In this document: one piece after another, positions 41,659 through 53,931 of the stretch | Position numbering within the stretch: position 1 is the stretch's first letter | Layout of the letters: the number at the start of each line of letters is the position of its first letter | Translations under genes and position numbers: made by a program | Assembly: GCA_001600455.1 (NCBI GenBank) | Contig: BCKC01000008.1 | Location: 841,345-905,344, forward strand | DNA from: Endocalyx cinctus | Lineage: Eukaryota > Ascomycota > Sordariomycetes > Amphisphaeriales > Apiosporaceae | Length of the DNA: 64,000 bases | Reading direction: 5' to 3' | Notes under the pieces: model-generated | Told to the model about the DNA's origin: nothing | Seen by the model: only the letters and a program-made list of their open reading frames with translations | The model's database searches: none

Positions 41659-42317
41659 GCGTGGCCGCTTGGTATTACTTTTTAACCTTCGCTTCAGGTC
41701 GTAAAGAGAAAAGAGGGAATTATTTCTAGCGACGCAACTAATCAGTATCTGCTAGACTTGGGAATTGGGCAAGGAGTCGGACTTTTCGGGTTTACGGCGT
41801 TAGCAGGGGAAAAGAGAAGGGTCAACAAAATGGATGCCACGAAAGGAGTCGAGGGTGGAAATAACTTGGCTTTATTATTGTAACAATTGCTGGAAGAGAG
41901 CCTCATTCGGTCACGTCTCGGCTCTCCTCCTTGTTTATGATATACATACATAACGATCAACCTGTCTAACCTGATACGAAGCAAGTGCAGTAGAACAACA
42001 TCAAAACGATCACGTAACGATTTCCAATGATAACAGCCTCTCGATAAAAGATAAGAGGAACGTCAATCCGTATGAATGCTCCTCTCTTTTATCTCCTTTC
42101 ATATCTCCATACTACCAGGTCTCTTTTTTCTTCATACAGCTGCCCGTCACACAATGTCCCATCAAGATCTTTGCCGACTAAAGTTTGGGGGGTAGTTGGT
42201 TACGTTCGTAGAGGGTAGATGAATGCAATCGTAATCGTAGCAATGATAGTAATGTGAATTATTCTTTCCCGACTTTCCTCTCGTACTCTTCCATAACGAT
42301 GCTTTCATACATACTAT
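41659..42317. other. Convergent 3' spacer
   Basis: About 660 bases between the stops of the Nse6-like gene and V-ATPase subunit E. Contains GATAAC/GATAAAAG sequences and CT-rich stretches; it should hold both 3' UTRs. No gene seen. Confidence 0.55.
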
Positions 42318-43271
42318 TTAATCGAAGAACTTGCGGTTGGGGTTCGGTCCAAAGAGGGTCTTTCGCACGGCAGGCATAGCGGTGGCTTGGAGCAGCTCGA
42401 GCCTCTCGTCGAAGGTATTGTTGATCTCGATTTTACCCTGACCACCGACAATCATAACACCTCCAGAACTGTGTACATAATTTTAGTAAAACAGTAACTA
42501 AATTTCGGATGAAATCTCGTAGAAAAGCGATGCACGCAAACATATACAGTATTGTATATTACGTGTATATACTCGCCCAAAATACGAAATCAGAAAGGGG
42601 ACAAAGGTCAAGAACTTACCTTCCATCAGGCAAAGGGTTCTCCTCATCGATAGTAACCTTAGTATCCTTACCCATCCCCTTCTTGTATTCCTTCTCGGCA
42701 TCGGCGATGGCCTCCTTGACGAGGGCGTAGTCGCTCTTCTTAGCGCGAGTGACGACCTTGGGCTCCTCGAGGGCGTAGAGACCCTCGAGCAGGAGGCCGG
42801 TGAGGATCTTCTTGTACGTGCCCTTGTCTTTGGTGGCCTCGGCGAGCCGCTTCGAGGCAGACTCAAAGATGTCGTCGAGGAGCTCCTGGCGGGCGCCTAG
42901 CACCTTGAGACGGGTCTTGTTGGCGACGGTGGACCGGGTGATCTGCTGAGACATGGTGGCCTGCTTGAACTTCTTGGCATAGGCGGCGTCGATGGCGTCC
43001 GTTTCCTGCCGGACCAACTTCGACTTTTCGATGCTGAATTCCTCGTTCGCCTTGATCTCGATTTCGCGGGCCTTCTCGTGCGCCTCCTGCTTGATGAAGG
43101 CCGTCATCTTACGGAGCTCTTGTCCGACCTACTCCCATGTTTGGTATATTTGTTTAGATTCATATTTGATACTAGCTCGCAGCTTATTCTGATGGCTTGG
43201 GATAGAAAAGGAACGGTGGATGGTATGTTTATGCGTACCTGATCGTCGGACAAGGCGTGAACTTGTGACAT
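42318..43271 (-). CDS. vma-4: V-type proton ATPase subunit E
   Basis: Exons 43271-43239, 43128-42620 and 42468-42318; 230 residues, the normal size. Exon 1 encodes only MSQVHALSDDQ; exon 2 starts VGQELRKMTAFIKQEAHEKAREI. Landmarks: long N-terminal helix EIEIKANEEFSIEKSKLV, the basic stretch ANKTRLKVLGARQELLDDIFE, and the C-terminal block SSGGVMIVGGQGKIEINNTFDERLELL. The end KTLFGPNPNRKFFD is typical. Subunit E pairs with subunit G to form the peripheral stalks that keep the V1 head from turning while the rotor acidifies vacuoles. Introns of 151 and 110 bases, one right after codon 11. Symbol follows the Neurospora/yeast name. Confidence 0.96.
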
Positions 43272-44780
43272 CTTGGAGGATTGGGTTAGGAGATGGCTGG
43301 TAAGATAATGAGAAAAGGAGACGATGGGTAGAGCTGCGATATCTGAAGCTACTTCCCAAGTTTGATGAAGAAAATGTATTTAGCGGAAGCTCTATGAGGT
43401 GTTATATGTCTGCAAGTACTTAGTGAGTATGGAATGTTTGAGGGTTGAAGTTTCGAGGTGCTAAGGTTCTATGATAATACAAGGTTCGTTGTTAGTGGGT
43501 CTTCTAGGTACGTAGTAGCTTCTGAAGTCCAAACAAGACAGTGCCAGAGTACTTTCTTTCTTACGTATACACGCATACGGGCAAAGCTCGGTCTTGTTCG
43601 GTCGGCTGACTTATGACGATGATTTCTGTCAGTTCTACATACGAAGGTCACTTTATTCATGTTCATGCATCGTTCTATTGAAACATATGTCTATATATAT
43701 GATATACATGTATAACTATATCGATATATATTGATATGCATTTATATGAACATGACCATGATGAAGGTGCTATGGGCTCTGTAACGCTCTAATCTCCAGG
43801 AGCTCAGGCGGCTTACTTACGTAAATTACCAGCCAAGTCTACTTATCTTTTAGGGCTCTTTAGGCTCTTTAGGCTCTTTATGCAGCGCTGTTTTTCCATA
43901 ATAACGAATGCTGTTCAGCGTGTTTTACTGTATACATAATAGTGTGATACATCGCTATATACACCTAGTGTCTCTGATAGGACTGGTTGTCCCTGCGAAA
44001 TGACTTTGGATTGGATCAGTGGATATGGCCACTTGATGCTTTGTCTCTATTAACCTCATATTCATTACTCAAGGTACACTACCAAGCAACCCATCAGAAT
44101 AGTTGGAATAAACTATTTAAGTATGTTTATCTTTACCTTTTACTTTGATTTTTAATTGTTAGACGTAATTCTCATTTCAAATATGATCTAACGAAATAAT
44201 AATAAACAAGGAAAGATGTATAATCTCAGTAAATAACATGGATATACATATTTCACCCGTCTTCCTCGATGCGATTGTTCAGATGCAATAGGTACCACAC
44301 ATCCATCCACAACGACTCCACGACAGCAAGGACCCTTGTTCCATAATCGTCATTCATTGATTCATCTGTTCACTCATACGTCCCATCACCTTTACAGACA
44401 ACTCATAAACAACCACTTTTACATATTTTATCTTATACATTTGACTTCCTTTTTTTAACGTAGTTGAGCGCGATCATCGCAAGCGACTTATTCACCGTAT
44501 TGAAAACGGAGAGTCTAAATTAAACGATTAAACACGCTATCACTACTTAGACTTAGCTCTGTATCTGTTTGACCGCCCTCCTCTTCGCCTTCTTCAACAA
44601 TTCCATCTTTCGAAGATATACACTCCTGTCGCCATTCAACAAACAAACTCATAGTATCCTCCAAGCAACAAATATATACTTGTCTCGATCGCATTTCAAT
44701 GTCTTGCCGAGACAGTCCCTCATCTGCCGTTTTAGACAGATGAAACTGAACTCGGGCTCCAAGAAGTCAAGTTCGTCGTC
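43272..44780. promoter_or_regulatory. Divergent promoter region, V-ATPase E and NIPA transporter
   Basis: About 1.5 kb between two starts pointing apart. Holds an AT-rich dinucleotide stretch (43684-43750) and a TTTAGGCTC tandem repeat near 43851-43880. CCATCCACAACGACTCC near 44302 is unremarkable. No gene in it. Confidence 0.5.
43851..43880. repeat. 9-base tandem repeat, TTTAGGCTC
   Basis: About three copies of a TTTAGGCTC-like unit (first one imperfect, TTTAGGGCTC) in the V-ATPase E / NIPA divergent spacer. Confidence 0.8.
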
Positions 44781-46542
44781 ATGGGGCTCCTAACTGACCT
44801 CTCTCCTGCGGCCACTCTAGCGGTAAGGTTCAAGTTCATCGACTTTAAAATTATTTTACTATATATACCAAGTTCTGACAATTTACGATGTCATATAGAT
44901 CGGCATTTTAGTAGGATTGCTCTCTACCAGTGTCCAATCCCTCGGCCTAACCCTCCAAAGAAAATCGCATATGCTCGAAGATGAAAAGGCACCCGAACAG
45001 ACACCGAGACCACCGTACCGAAGACGAAGATGGCAGATAGGTATGGGGATGTTCATAGTATCCAATGTTGTCGGAAGTACCATTCAAATATCGACATTGC
45101 CCCTACCGGTTTTGTCGACTCTACAGGCCGCTGGTCTAGTTTTCAATTCGATATGCGCGTCCTTAATCTTGGGAGAACCTTTCACGAAATGGTCATTCTG
45201 GGGTACGGCGCTTGTCACTATAGGCGCCGCTCTTATCGCCATCTTCGGCGCCATTCCTTCACCCGCTCATAGTTTGGTCGAATTACTGGCTCTACTCGGC
45301 CGATGGCAATTTATTGTCTGGATGGCACTGCAGGCTGTGCTCGTAGTTGGCATCGCGTTAGCCGTCGACCTAACAAACCGACTGACCAAAATGTCTATGA
45401 ACCCCAAATTCCGCTTGGCTCGAGGCCTCGCCTACGGATGCATTAGCGGTATTCTCTCCGCGCATTCCCTCCTCTTTGCCAAATCCGCCGTCGAATTGAT
45501 ACTTCGAACTATCACAGATGGCGAGAACCAGTTTGTCCATTGGCAATCATGGTTACTGGTACTTGGCTTGGTTGCTTTAGCTTTAAGTCAGTTGTACTAT
45601 CTTCACCGTGGCTTAAAATTAGTGTCCACCTCGGTCTTATACCCACTCGTATTCTGCATTTACAACATAATCGCTATCTTGGATGGTCTGATATATTTTA
45701 ACCAGACCAATCTGATAACCGCATTACATGGTGGGCTCATAGCATTGGGTACCGTCATCTTGCTCGCCGGCGTCTTGGCGTTGTCCTGGCGCCTCAGCGA
45801 CGAGCAGCATCCCCCGGCGGTCGGCCAGTCGACCCTAACGCCCGGTCTGGGCTTGGTAGAAGACTCGGAGGGTGAAGAAGAGTCCGGTATCGAGTCTGCG
45901 TCCCTTACCGACGAAGAGGGAATCCCCTCGAGTTACAGCACATTTCATCCTGCTGGAGAAGCCACTCCCCTCATCCAAAGCCAGAAGCCAAGCCACTGGC
46001 GCGAGATATGGGACGAACTGGAAGACCAGGAGGCACAAAGGCCATCATTTAACAGACAACGATCCAGTACTTTGCCCAGCAATCCTCTGGGCGAAGGCAC
46101 GCCGCTCTTGGCGGGTAGGAGACTCGTTTCCGGGCAATCAACAACCTCTTTAGGCGTTACTGATTCCGCCGGAGAGAATCCGAGGAGGAGTTTTAGACGA
46201 CGGAGGAAATCTACGGGATTCCCCGGCTTTACAGCCCGTAAGCATATGCGGCGAAAGAGTTCAAGCGCTGGCGTTCAGGATGCACTAGGTGGCATTTGGA
46301 AGCTTAAATGGTGGCGGCATATTAGTAATAAAAGAAGTAATTCCGGCTCGGACATTGCGGTTGCAAGTCCCCCGGGTAGTGCTGGGCAACCGTGGCACGA
46401 GAATAGTCCTGGGAGATATCGAGATGAACCGGGGGACCAGCATCAAGGAACGAGGAGGAATATAAGCAGTACCGGGGATGATGATCATAGCATTGATCAC
46501 CAACTACCCCCTGGAGGCCACAGGGGCGATGATGCCGTTTAG
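44781..46542 (+). CDS. NIPA-family (DUF803) magnesium transporter
   Basis: Exons 44781-44822 and 44899-46542, with a 76-base intron; 561 residues. Exon 1 gives MGLLTDLSPAATLA, which continues into the first span IGILVGLLSTSVQSLGLTLQRKSH. About nine membrane segments follow, among them LSTLQAAGLVFNSICASLILGE, GTALVTIGAALIAIFGAI and LITALHGGLIALGTVILLAGV. The SLGLTLQRKSH and LGEPFTKW blocks are typical of NIPA proteins, which carry Mg2+ and sometimes other divalent ions. Membrane spans end near residue 310. The remaining ~250 residues form a Ser/Arg-rich disordered cytosolic tail, much longer than in animal NIPA proteins but common in fungal ones. It may hold trafficking or phosphorylation sites. 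Transport substrate is by family inference. Confidence 0.9.
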
Positions 46543-49389
46543 ATCATACCTTTTCTTTTCTTTTTTCATCTGTCATTTTACGGCTTAGCGAATGGAGATA
46601 TAGGGCCGGCGCATCACAAAGATACCTACCTACTGTACACATGGGCTGGATAGCCTGGTATTCGAACTAAATAAGAGTATATTCAGAGTGTTTATTATTA
46701 TTATTACTTTTTTAAACTTTCTCATTCCGGGCTTTGATCTATTGGTCCGAGACTCAAGAACCCCTTGTGGTCAGCATTTCATCCGCACCTGCATGTATCT
46801 GGGGAGAAGCCGTCAGCATCGGGCAATTTCGATGGCACACGGCCCCCAAACCTTGGTATCCGGTTTTTGCGGAGGTGTAATATTCTTCGGCGGCATTTGA
46901 AGCATGTCAGACGACCACAATAGGATTCTTGCAGTCTCTATCATCTCCTTGCCTAACAACATCCAATGCCTCGTCAGCTCAAAATGCGTTATTCCTCGAC
47001 GACTTGCATTACATCTCTTCATGTTACATGACGAGTATCCTCCGGTTCCTTCTGCTCCCGTTGGTCCGAGACTGGAGACTCATTTACTCGCTCATCATGC
47101 TCTCCTCCATCCCAGACCGCCTCCTCGCCACATCTTTGGGGGCTATATGTACCATGTCGACCACGTGTCGACTCGCGCCAAGGTCATCCTCGCCTCGATG
47201 GGTACAGTACATGGGATCGACGAGGATGAAGGAGAAACATCTCGCATCGACTTTTCTTATGGCCGTGACATACTGAGACCGGGCTTCTTTTTTTCATTTG
47301 CGACGCACGGCACTTCAAGTCAGGGTAACAATCTTTCTCCGGTTCTACAGAGGTACGCATAAACACAACCAACGACGGAGAGGATGGGTAGATAGGTAGA
47401 TAAATAAATAGATAGATAAATGGGTTACACATACAACGAAGAAGGAGCTTACTGTTTCAATTTGCTTCATTTCCCCTGTTCTCTCGTAACGTTACCTGTC
47501 ACCGTCGCTCTCGTCGTTACTACACACCATTGTTTCATAATACGAGACACGACGTGATGTCTCACCGGGGGTTTAAACCGAAGAGAAATCCGGGAATGTC
47601 GTTGTATTTCCCCTCCGAATCCGAATCGGAACACTGCCCCCGTCAGTTACTTGGGATCGCTGTCAGCGTAGCCCGTTACCGTTACGATGGGACTTGTAAA
47701 CATGGCATGTCGGGAGGGAAAGCCGCATTGTAACCCCCCCTTTTTTTTTCCCACGAACGTCGTTATTACTTATTGATCTTTCCGGGGTAAGATTATTTTT
47801 TTTAGGTATCATGATTCATCATTACCACCGGAAAATGCCACGGGATACGGAAAATAAAACAGTAGAGGCTACGACCCGACGTAGCAGCCGGGCTCCAGCC
47901 TTCCTCTTACGCAGAGACACGCATCCTTGCACGACGCCTTCCTCCGAGCCGAGGAGAACAGCGACGTGACTTTACGGGGTTGAAAATTTTCGTCAGACGC
48001 ACCTATGATGTTCTAGTATAGTATATGCATACCACTCACACACACGCAGAGAACGTGCATACTTTTATGAAATATGCACGGTGATATAAATAGAATAACT
48101 ACATTCATAGATAGTATACTCTACTAGTGTATATGTATGTATGTAGGTAGATAGATAGACGAACCCCCCTTTGAATAACCACACCGCCGTTCCGCGTCTA
48201 TAGGACGACGCCCTCTCTTTTCTTCTTTGTCTTTCCTTAGCAGAGACGCCCCCCCTCCCCTTATGTATCTTGCGAACTCGGGAACAACATGCATAATGTA
48301 CGGTCTTGCGGTCAAAGGGAAATCAAATTGCCGAAGGTGCAAAAAGTGGTGGGGGAGGAGGAGGCCGGTGTTCTTCGTCCCTTGGTGCTATTGCGTGCTT
48401 TGAGCTCAGGATGCCCCCGTCTATTGACGGGACGTGGCAGGGAAGAGAGTACTCGCAGTAGCTCCGAGGAGATGACAGGCTAGGAATGTGAATATGTATA
48501 TTCCCGTGTCACTAATTATATGAGAATGCGAGTAATTACTGGTACAGAGGTTTTTTTCCCCCTTGTAAGGGGTTCGTATCGTCAACGACATGTTAATTAA
48601 GCTGGATTTTCTTAGTTGATCTCCCGCTAATATTCTCTGCTTTTCAATATACCTATTCATTATTTAGTCTATATACATATACGGATGTCGTCGGATTTCT
48701 GCTTTTCCTTCGGGGGGGTCATGGGCAGACCCGAAGGGAACCGTTGGAGAGTGTAAAAGTACTTCATAATCAGGGATAACTTGGCGTGCTTAATATATGG
48801 ATATATGTGTATATCCGTCTTCGCTGTGTAGCATACCTACCTTCTTCTAAAAGCATCTACTTTGAGAATTTCCCTTACGGTCTCCGCGGATTAGCCCCTT
48901 TCCCTGCCCCTCCCTCACTATATTAGTATGTAGCCAGACGGTGATATGCTCTAGTACGAAGCTACCATCTTGAAGTTATATGCGGTGCAGTTGTAGAACA
49001 AGTTGGTGTAAGTGAGAAGAATGCATGTAAGATTGCTTGTTTTCATCTAGGCTCGTTTGTCCGCCGATTAAGTATTAAATCAGCTGATTTCTATATAAGT
49101 GTAATGAGATGAGAGAAGAGGTTAATAAAAGGAAAACTAGAGATAATCTACACAATCCTACAATATATGCTTAGGAAGGATAACTCAACGAAAAAATTAT
49201 CACATCCATCCAACCAGCGTATCGATGCTCTACCTCTATGCATGTGCCAATAAACGCCTCCAGTTGTCCCAATATCGAAAGAAAGAAGAAAAAAGGCGAA
49301 ATGTACATCGTCTACTATATAACATGTCTCAACCTCGCTAGTACGAGATCGAACACGCAAATTGAGCAAAACAAGTCATTGGGTGCTGC
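46543..49389. other. Convergent spacer between the two Mg transporter genes
   Basis: About 2.85 kb. Contains several open frames of 60-150 codons on both strands around 46900-47430, none with family likeness, plus C-runs and GATA-type tetranucleotide repeats (47390-47420, 48146-48160). I see no RNA gene or transposon. Confidence 0.5.
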
Positions 49390-51140
49390 TCAAGACCACC
49401 ACCACCACTTCCTGGGAGGAGGTCTGTTATCGGCTTTCATCATATTCAGCCGTCTTAGCTTCTCTCTGTTACGGGGGTCCAAGAGGCCGACGTTGCCCTC
49501 GTCCTGGAACCAGTGATACTCGCGCGCCATTCCTCTCCGCTCCTCACCCTGCATTTTGACGCGCTGAATTTTTCGCAGCTTCACCAGGCCGTACCAGCAT
49601 ACCCACAGGGATAAGGCGGTGGAGGCGACCGTAACGGCACCGAAACCCCAGTTAGTCTCCTCGATGAAGTTTTCCAGATTCATACCGTAGAGGCCGGCGA
49701 TGAATGTGCCCATGGCTAGACCCAGGGTACCCACGCTGAATTTGATCTCGAGGAGCATGAGAGAGTTGCGGTTGGCGTCGAGGATGGCGCGGATACTGGA
49801 AACGGTCAGCTCGGAATAATTTATACGGACTTATATTTACTTACATCTCCTCGGTGTTCCTAATGGATGACACCAGGTTTCCAGCCTCCTGTACAATTTC
49901 GTCACATAATTTATGATACGATTCCAGGAGCATTTCGACCTCGGTGTGGTCATCCAATCCACGCACGAGATCGTGTGTCTTTTCCGTTAGATACATGGCA
50001 GCCAGGTCGTCATCTGCCTCGAGAAGCTCCTCGATAGCATCTCGCACGAGCTTGGCTTTCTGTTCGAAGGTGCTCACCCGCTTAGAGAGTATAAGCAAGA
50101 TGCGCAGCTTGTGCCGGTCGACGTCGTCTTCGAGCTCGCTCAGAATCCGGATTACGGGGTCGCGAACGGCCTCGAAATCGGCCTCTAGTTCTTGAGTTAC
50201 GGATTGGAGGACGGCTTCCAGGGCGCGAAACTCGTACGGCAGGCCTCCGCTTCCCTGTGCTGTCTTCTGCTGGAGCTTTCCTTGCAGATCATACATGAAC
50301 GCAGATTGAGGATATGACGCTTTAGAACCATATACATCGAACAGAAGAACTCTGTTGTACTTGATCAAGACCTTTAGATGCAGGAGGTTGAGAAGGATAG
50401 CGGTTGGCCGAACTAGGATGTGTGGTAAATTGGAGGAGTCTATCTTCCGTAGATCGCGAGGGAGAAGTCCGAACTAGATACAGTCAGCTTCGAAGAACAA
50501 TTTGTCTCTCTAAATACTTTTGTTTTGGCGGGGTCGGTGAACTGACTCTTGCGATTAACTCGCTCTTTTTAAACTCCCCATCTACTATTATAACGTTGCC
50601 ATTCTCGTCGACCTCGGTACATCGCAACCTAGGTTCCAATGCCGCCTTCTTGCTCAACTGGCGTCGCGTGTTGAACATGGAGTTGTTCTCGCCGTCATGG
50701 TCTGATCCGGGTAGATCATCTGGCTCAAGAGGACCGGCTCGTTTCTGTAAGCCAAAACCCCACACTCTTTCTTGCCAACTTCGCTTGCATGTTGTATTTG
50801 AACGGCCTGACGAGTTGTATCGAATTCCGTACGTCGTTGCAATTGTCGGTTGAGACTCTCTTGGTAAGCTGGGATCCCTTAGAGTCCTTCGTGGAGATCG
50901 AGCGGGTACGAAGGATCCAATGTCTAATACACTGGCTTGTAAGGTGACCGTTTCGGATTGAGAAAAAGGTGTGGGCGTTGTTCTCGCTTGTCTCTTGGCG
51001 ACGCATAAAGTCTTGCGTCCAGCTTGGACTGCATTCATAGAATTTTCATGAGTCGAATTGAAAATTCTGAGACTTTCGGATTGGTGACGTAGGAAGCGCA
51101 GTAAACTGGCTGAAGGTACGGGCAAGCGCAAATTTGCCAT
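49390..51140 (-). CDS. mrs2: Mitochondrial magnesium channel, Mrs2/Lpe10 (CorA family)
   Basis: Exons 51140-50547, 50473-49845 and 49795-49390 (introns 73 and 49 bases) give 542 residues. The intron-1 join reads KSELIAR then FGLLPRDLRKIDSS, the expected Mrs2 sequence. Donor GTCAGT is unusual. The N-terminus (MANLRLPVPSASLLRFLRHQ) is basic and amphipathic, a mitochondrial presequence. Core: ILVRPTAILLNLLHLKVLIK, RVLLFDVYGS, LPYEFRALEAVL, and a helix rich in acidic and basic residues. Two membrane spans follow near the C-terminus, with the selectivity motif GMN at 445-447 just after span 1. Mrs2 forms the inner-membrane Mg2+ channel of mitochondria and is needed for group II intron splicing in yeast. 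The tail ends in WWWW, as does its basic neighbour sequence; odd but intact. Confidence 0.93.
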
Positions 51141-51871
51141 TGTCGTGAGAGGATGGCTTATTATTGATATTACTTGTAGATAGTTGATAGCTTGAATTAC
51201 AGCTATCGTGAAATTATTATATCCATATTTATATTTTAAACCTCGAATATTAACACGAGAAACCCGTATAAAAAATGAAGAGAAAAGACTCCTCAATATG
51301 GTATCGCAATGATTCCATTAAGTTGAGGTTCAAATATCGACCTTATCGATAAAACTTTGAAAATATCTTCATAATGGATCCAGAGCTAAATTGATCCATT
51401 CCATCCATGAGCATACGATGCGGCACGTGGATTATGACTATATGCCATATTTTACATTGCTATAGGATATATATGTATTTACTAAGTGTCTATCGTGACT
51501 TAGTAATACTAAACGCACCACACCAATGAATATCTAGTAGTGAATAATAATAATAATAATATTCTCTCTACCGCCGAGAGATTTCTCTCACGGCGGGTTC
51601 TTTGTTTTCTTCTTCTTTTTTTAATATCGCAACTGTTCTGCCATCAATAAATGGCTGCCATGACTGATTTCTTCTAATTAGCTCTTCTCAATTCATCTTA
51701 TAATTTGAATATTCCATAGTCCTCTTCTTCTCTACTCAAAGACGATGTTCCGACATGATAAACCGGTTCGCTGGCTAGAGAGTGGGATTTTCGGGTGGGA
51801 GAAAAGACTGAGTTCGTAACTCGGTAAAGCAACTACTTAGTCAATATCCCGTGGTGCGTCGACACGGGATA
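51141..51871. promoter_or_regulatory. Divergent promoter region, Mrs2 and F-box gene
   Basis: About 730 bases between two starts pointing apart. Includes a (TAA)n tract at 51543-51562 and a hairpin at 51571-51596. No gene in it. Confidence 0.5.
51571..51596. other. Inverted repeat hairpin
   Basis: CCGCCG at 51571-51576 pairs with CGGCGG at 51591-51596; an inner AGAGA/TCTCT pair continues the stem with a 2-base bulge and tiny loop. GC-rich in an AT-rich setting, about 275 bases upstream of the F-box start. A protein-binding site or a 5' UTR structure is possible. Confidence 0.55.
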
Positions 51872-53055
51872 ATGGAGTTAACGCCTATAAAGATTCGTGG
51901 CAAGCGACGTCGCGATGGCGAACCCGAGCCCCAGCCGCGACGAAAAGTGGCCAAGGTCAAGAAAAAGACCGAAAAACAACAACGGCTTGGTAAAGTGTCC
52001 GCCATGGAAAAGCAGCTTCCCCTTGAAATCATGGAACGCATTTTCTGGCTAAGTGAAAATGTCAACCTACCCCGTTCCAGTCTTTTGATTGGAAGATTGT
52101 TATCCAGCAAATCCACTTTAAACCAAACTTTTCTGGCTGCCTTTGTACCGACCTGGGAGGTATGGTATGGGTGTATTCGAGCCGTCCGAGGCGCCGCTTC
52201 CAACACGGACGATACCGTCCAGAGTTATCACGGCTGGGAAGAAGACTATAAACGATTTGGCGGTAATCCAGTGTTCCAGGTATGTAACCTTCCATGAATA
52301 TCACTAGGTATGTTACTTACTTCTCGTAGTCTGCTCTATTGGAATGTTCTTGGGTTACTGTCCCCTTTATTCTGGATCGTTGTGATCAGTGGGTCCGAAG
52401 GAATTCACGGTGTAGAGTCTACGCCGATGAACCTTTATGGTGCCCTCAACAATATATTTCCCGAGCTTTAAATCAAGAAGACAATCAGGGGGGTGCGGCT
52501 CACCAGGAGACGGACCAAATCGATTGCTCAGTTCATATCTGGGATGCGAAAAAGTCTTTTATTCGAGATTTCGACACCATTCAGCAGCATGATATGATTC
52601 GCCAATATGGCCCCGACATACATATGTATTACAAAGAAGCACCGACCTTCGTTTTAGTCCACCCACGGGTTCGAATTCCAGACCGGCTATTGACAGGACC
52701 TTGGGACGAAGAAGCTCTCAAGAAGCTAGTTTGGTTGGTTCGAGCCGGTGCTAGCCTATCCCCTGACCAGACCTGGGAATTGACCCTCGAGGGCTTTCGC
52801 AGAGCAGCTCAATTATATCCTGAGAATTCTAGCGAGGCTCTCCATAGTGCTTTTAGAGATGTGAACCTGACTGTCGTCCATCTGTTTTCACGCCTGGGCG
52901 TATTCGAGACTTGGCCGTATTATGTCGGAGACCGCATAATGGACGAAATCCGCACTGCGAAGACAGAATGCCCCGACAATGTGCGATGGAAATATCAGTA
53001 CATTCGACTGCCCACATCCCAATATCCAAAACGGACCAACGCCAAGGATAGCTGA
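51872..53055 (+). CDS. F-box domain protein
   Basis: Exons 51872-52279 and 52330-53055, with a 50-base intron (GTATGT donor, phase 0); 377 residues. ATG 51872 is the first in frame; the stretch before it begins at GTG. The N-terminus is basic (GKRRRDGEPEPQPRRKVAKVKKK), a likely nuclear signal. The F-box follows at about 45-80: KQLPLEIMERIFWLSENVNLPRSSLLIGRLL. After that a Trp/Tyr-rich region of unknown fold: SWVTVPFILDRCDQWVRR, VHPRVRIPDRLLTGPW, and KLVWLVRAGASLSPDQTWEL. This is a lineage-specific F-box type expanded in some Sordariomycetes. The F-box should bind Skp1; the rest would choose the target for ubiquitination. Divergent with Mrs2. Unlike the F-box gene at 19523-20896, it has no break. 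Confidence 0.82.
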
Positions 53056-53805
53056 AATAGACAAAAGTACCTGCTCTAATTACATCTATTCGACATCGTA
53101 GCCTTCCTCCGAGCCAATTTATTATGGACAGCGCCTATCTACTTAAAAAACCCCGATTATATACGATACCGTTATGAAGCAGGCAGTCCATCCTATTTGA
53201 TATTTTCGCATGTCTTGAAGGATGCAATTTTAGGGTGGTCCTGGTACGTTGATATGGTGGCGCAACGCTTTCATCATAGCAATAAGCCTCCTGTTCTTTG
53301 CCCCTTCTTGAATATTCCAAGTCCCAAACACATCTGTCATTCTATTCTAATCGAGTATATACAAGCGAGGAGAGGTACAGAGCACGACAGGACAATGATC
53401 CAATCGTATCGAGCAGCCTATAGAAGGATATGAAACGTGAATCAAAATAGAACGAACTCGGTTTCCATCCGAAAAATGTTGCTCGCGGACCGAGATCCCA
53501 GAACATCCACGTGGTTGATTAAGTCTGTCGCATCAAGTATGAATCACGCACGACTTTTGTCACATGTGTTGCGCAGCCAGCTTACAAGACACGCATAAGA
53601 TCTAGCTGAGGTGCATTCGGACATGTACCGGGGAAGGCCGCAAGTACCAACACGTGTATTCCCATCTAATAATATAAACGACAATTGCTAAGTGATGACG
53701 AAGCAGAGGAAATTGCGCATGTGATATTCGGTCCCTTACCGAGGATTCCACGTCTGTCGACTGGTGTACTTGCTATGTAAAAGATGGAAGATTCAAACCC
53801 TGCCG

Positions 53806-53931
53806 TCGAGGGTTGGTGGCGTAGTGGCTGAAGTGACAGTCGGGCGCGGAACCTAAATTTACCACGTTGCTAATACTTACTATACCTTACCCAGCGTATT
53901 TTTAAATACCTGGTAAGGTTCAATCCCTCGA
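53806..53931 (+). repeat. tRNA-like element, possible SINE or relic
   Basis: TGGCGTAGTGG at about 53817-53827 matches the tRNA A-box consensus TRGYNNARNNG. GTTCAATCC near 53919-53927 matches the B-box GWTCRANNC. The outer TCGAGGG (53806-53812) is complementary to CCCTCGA (53925-53931). The spacing between boxes (~100 bases) is longer than in an intronless tRNA, and the D and T stems do not pair well. A functional tRNA is therefore unlikely. A tRNA-derived SINE or decayed tRNA gene fits better; copy number cannot be tested here. Confidence 0.35.
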
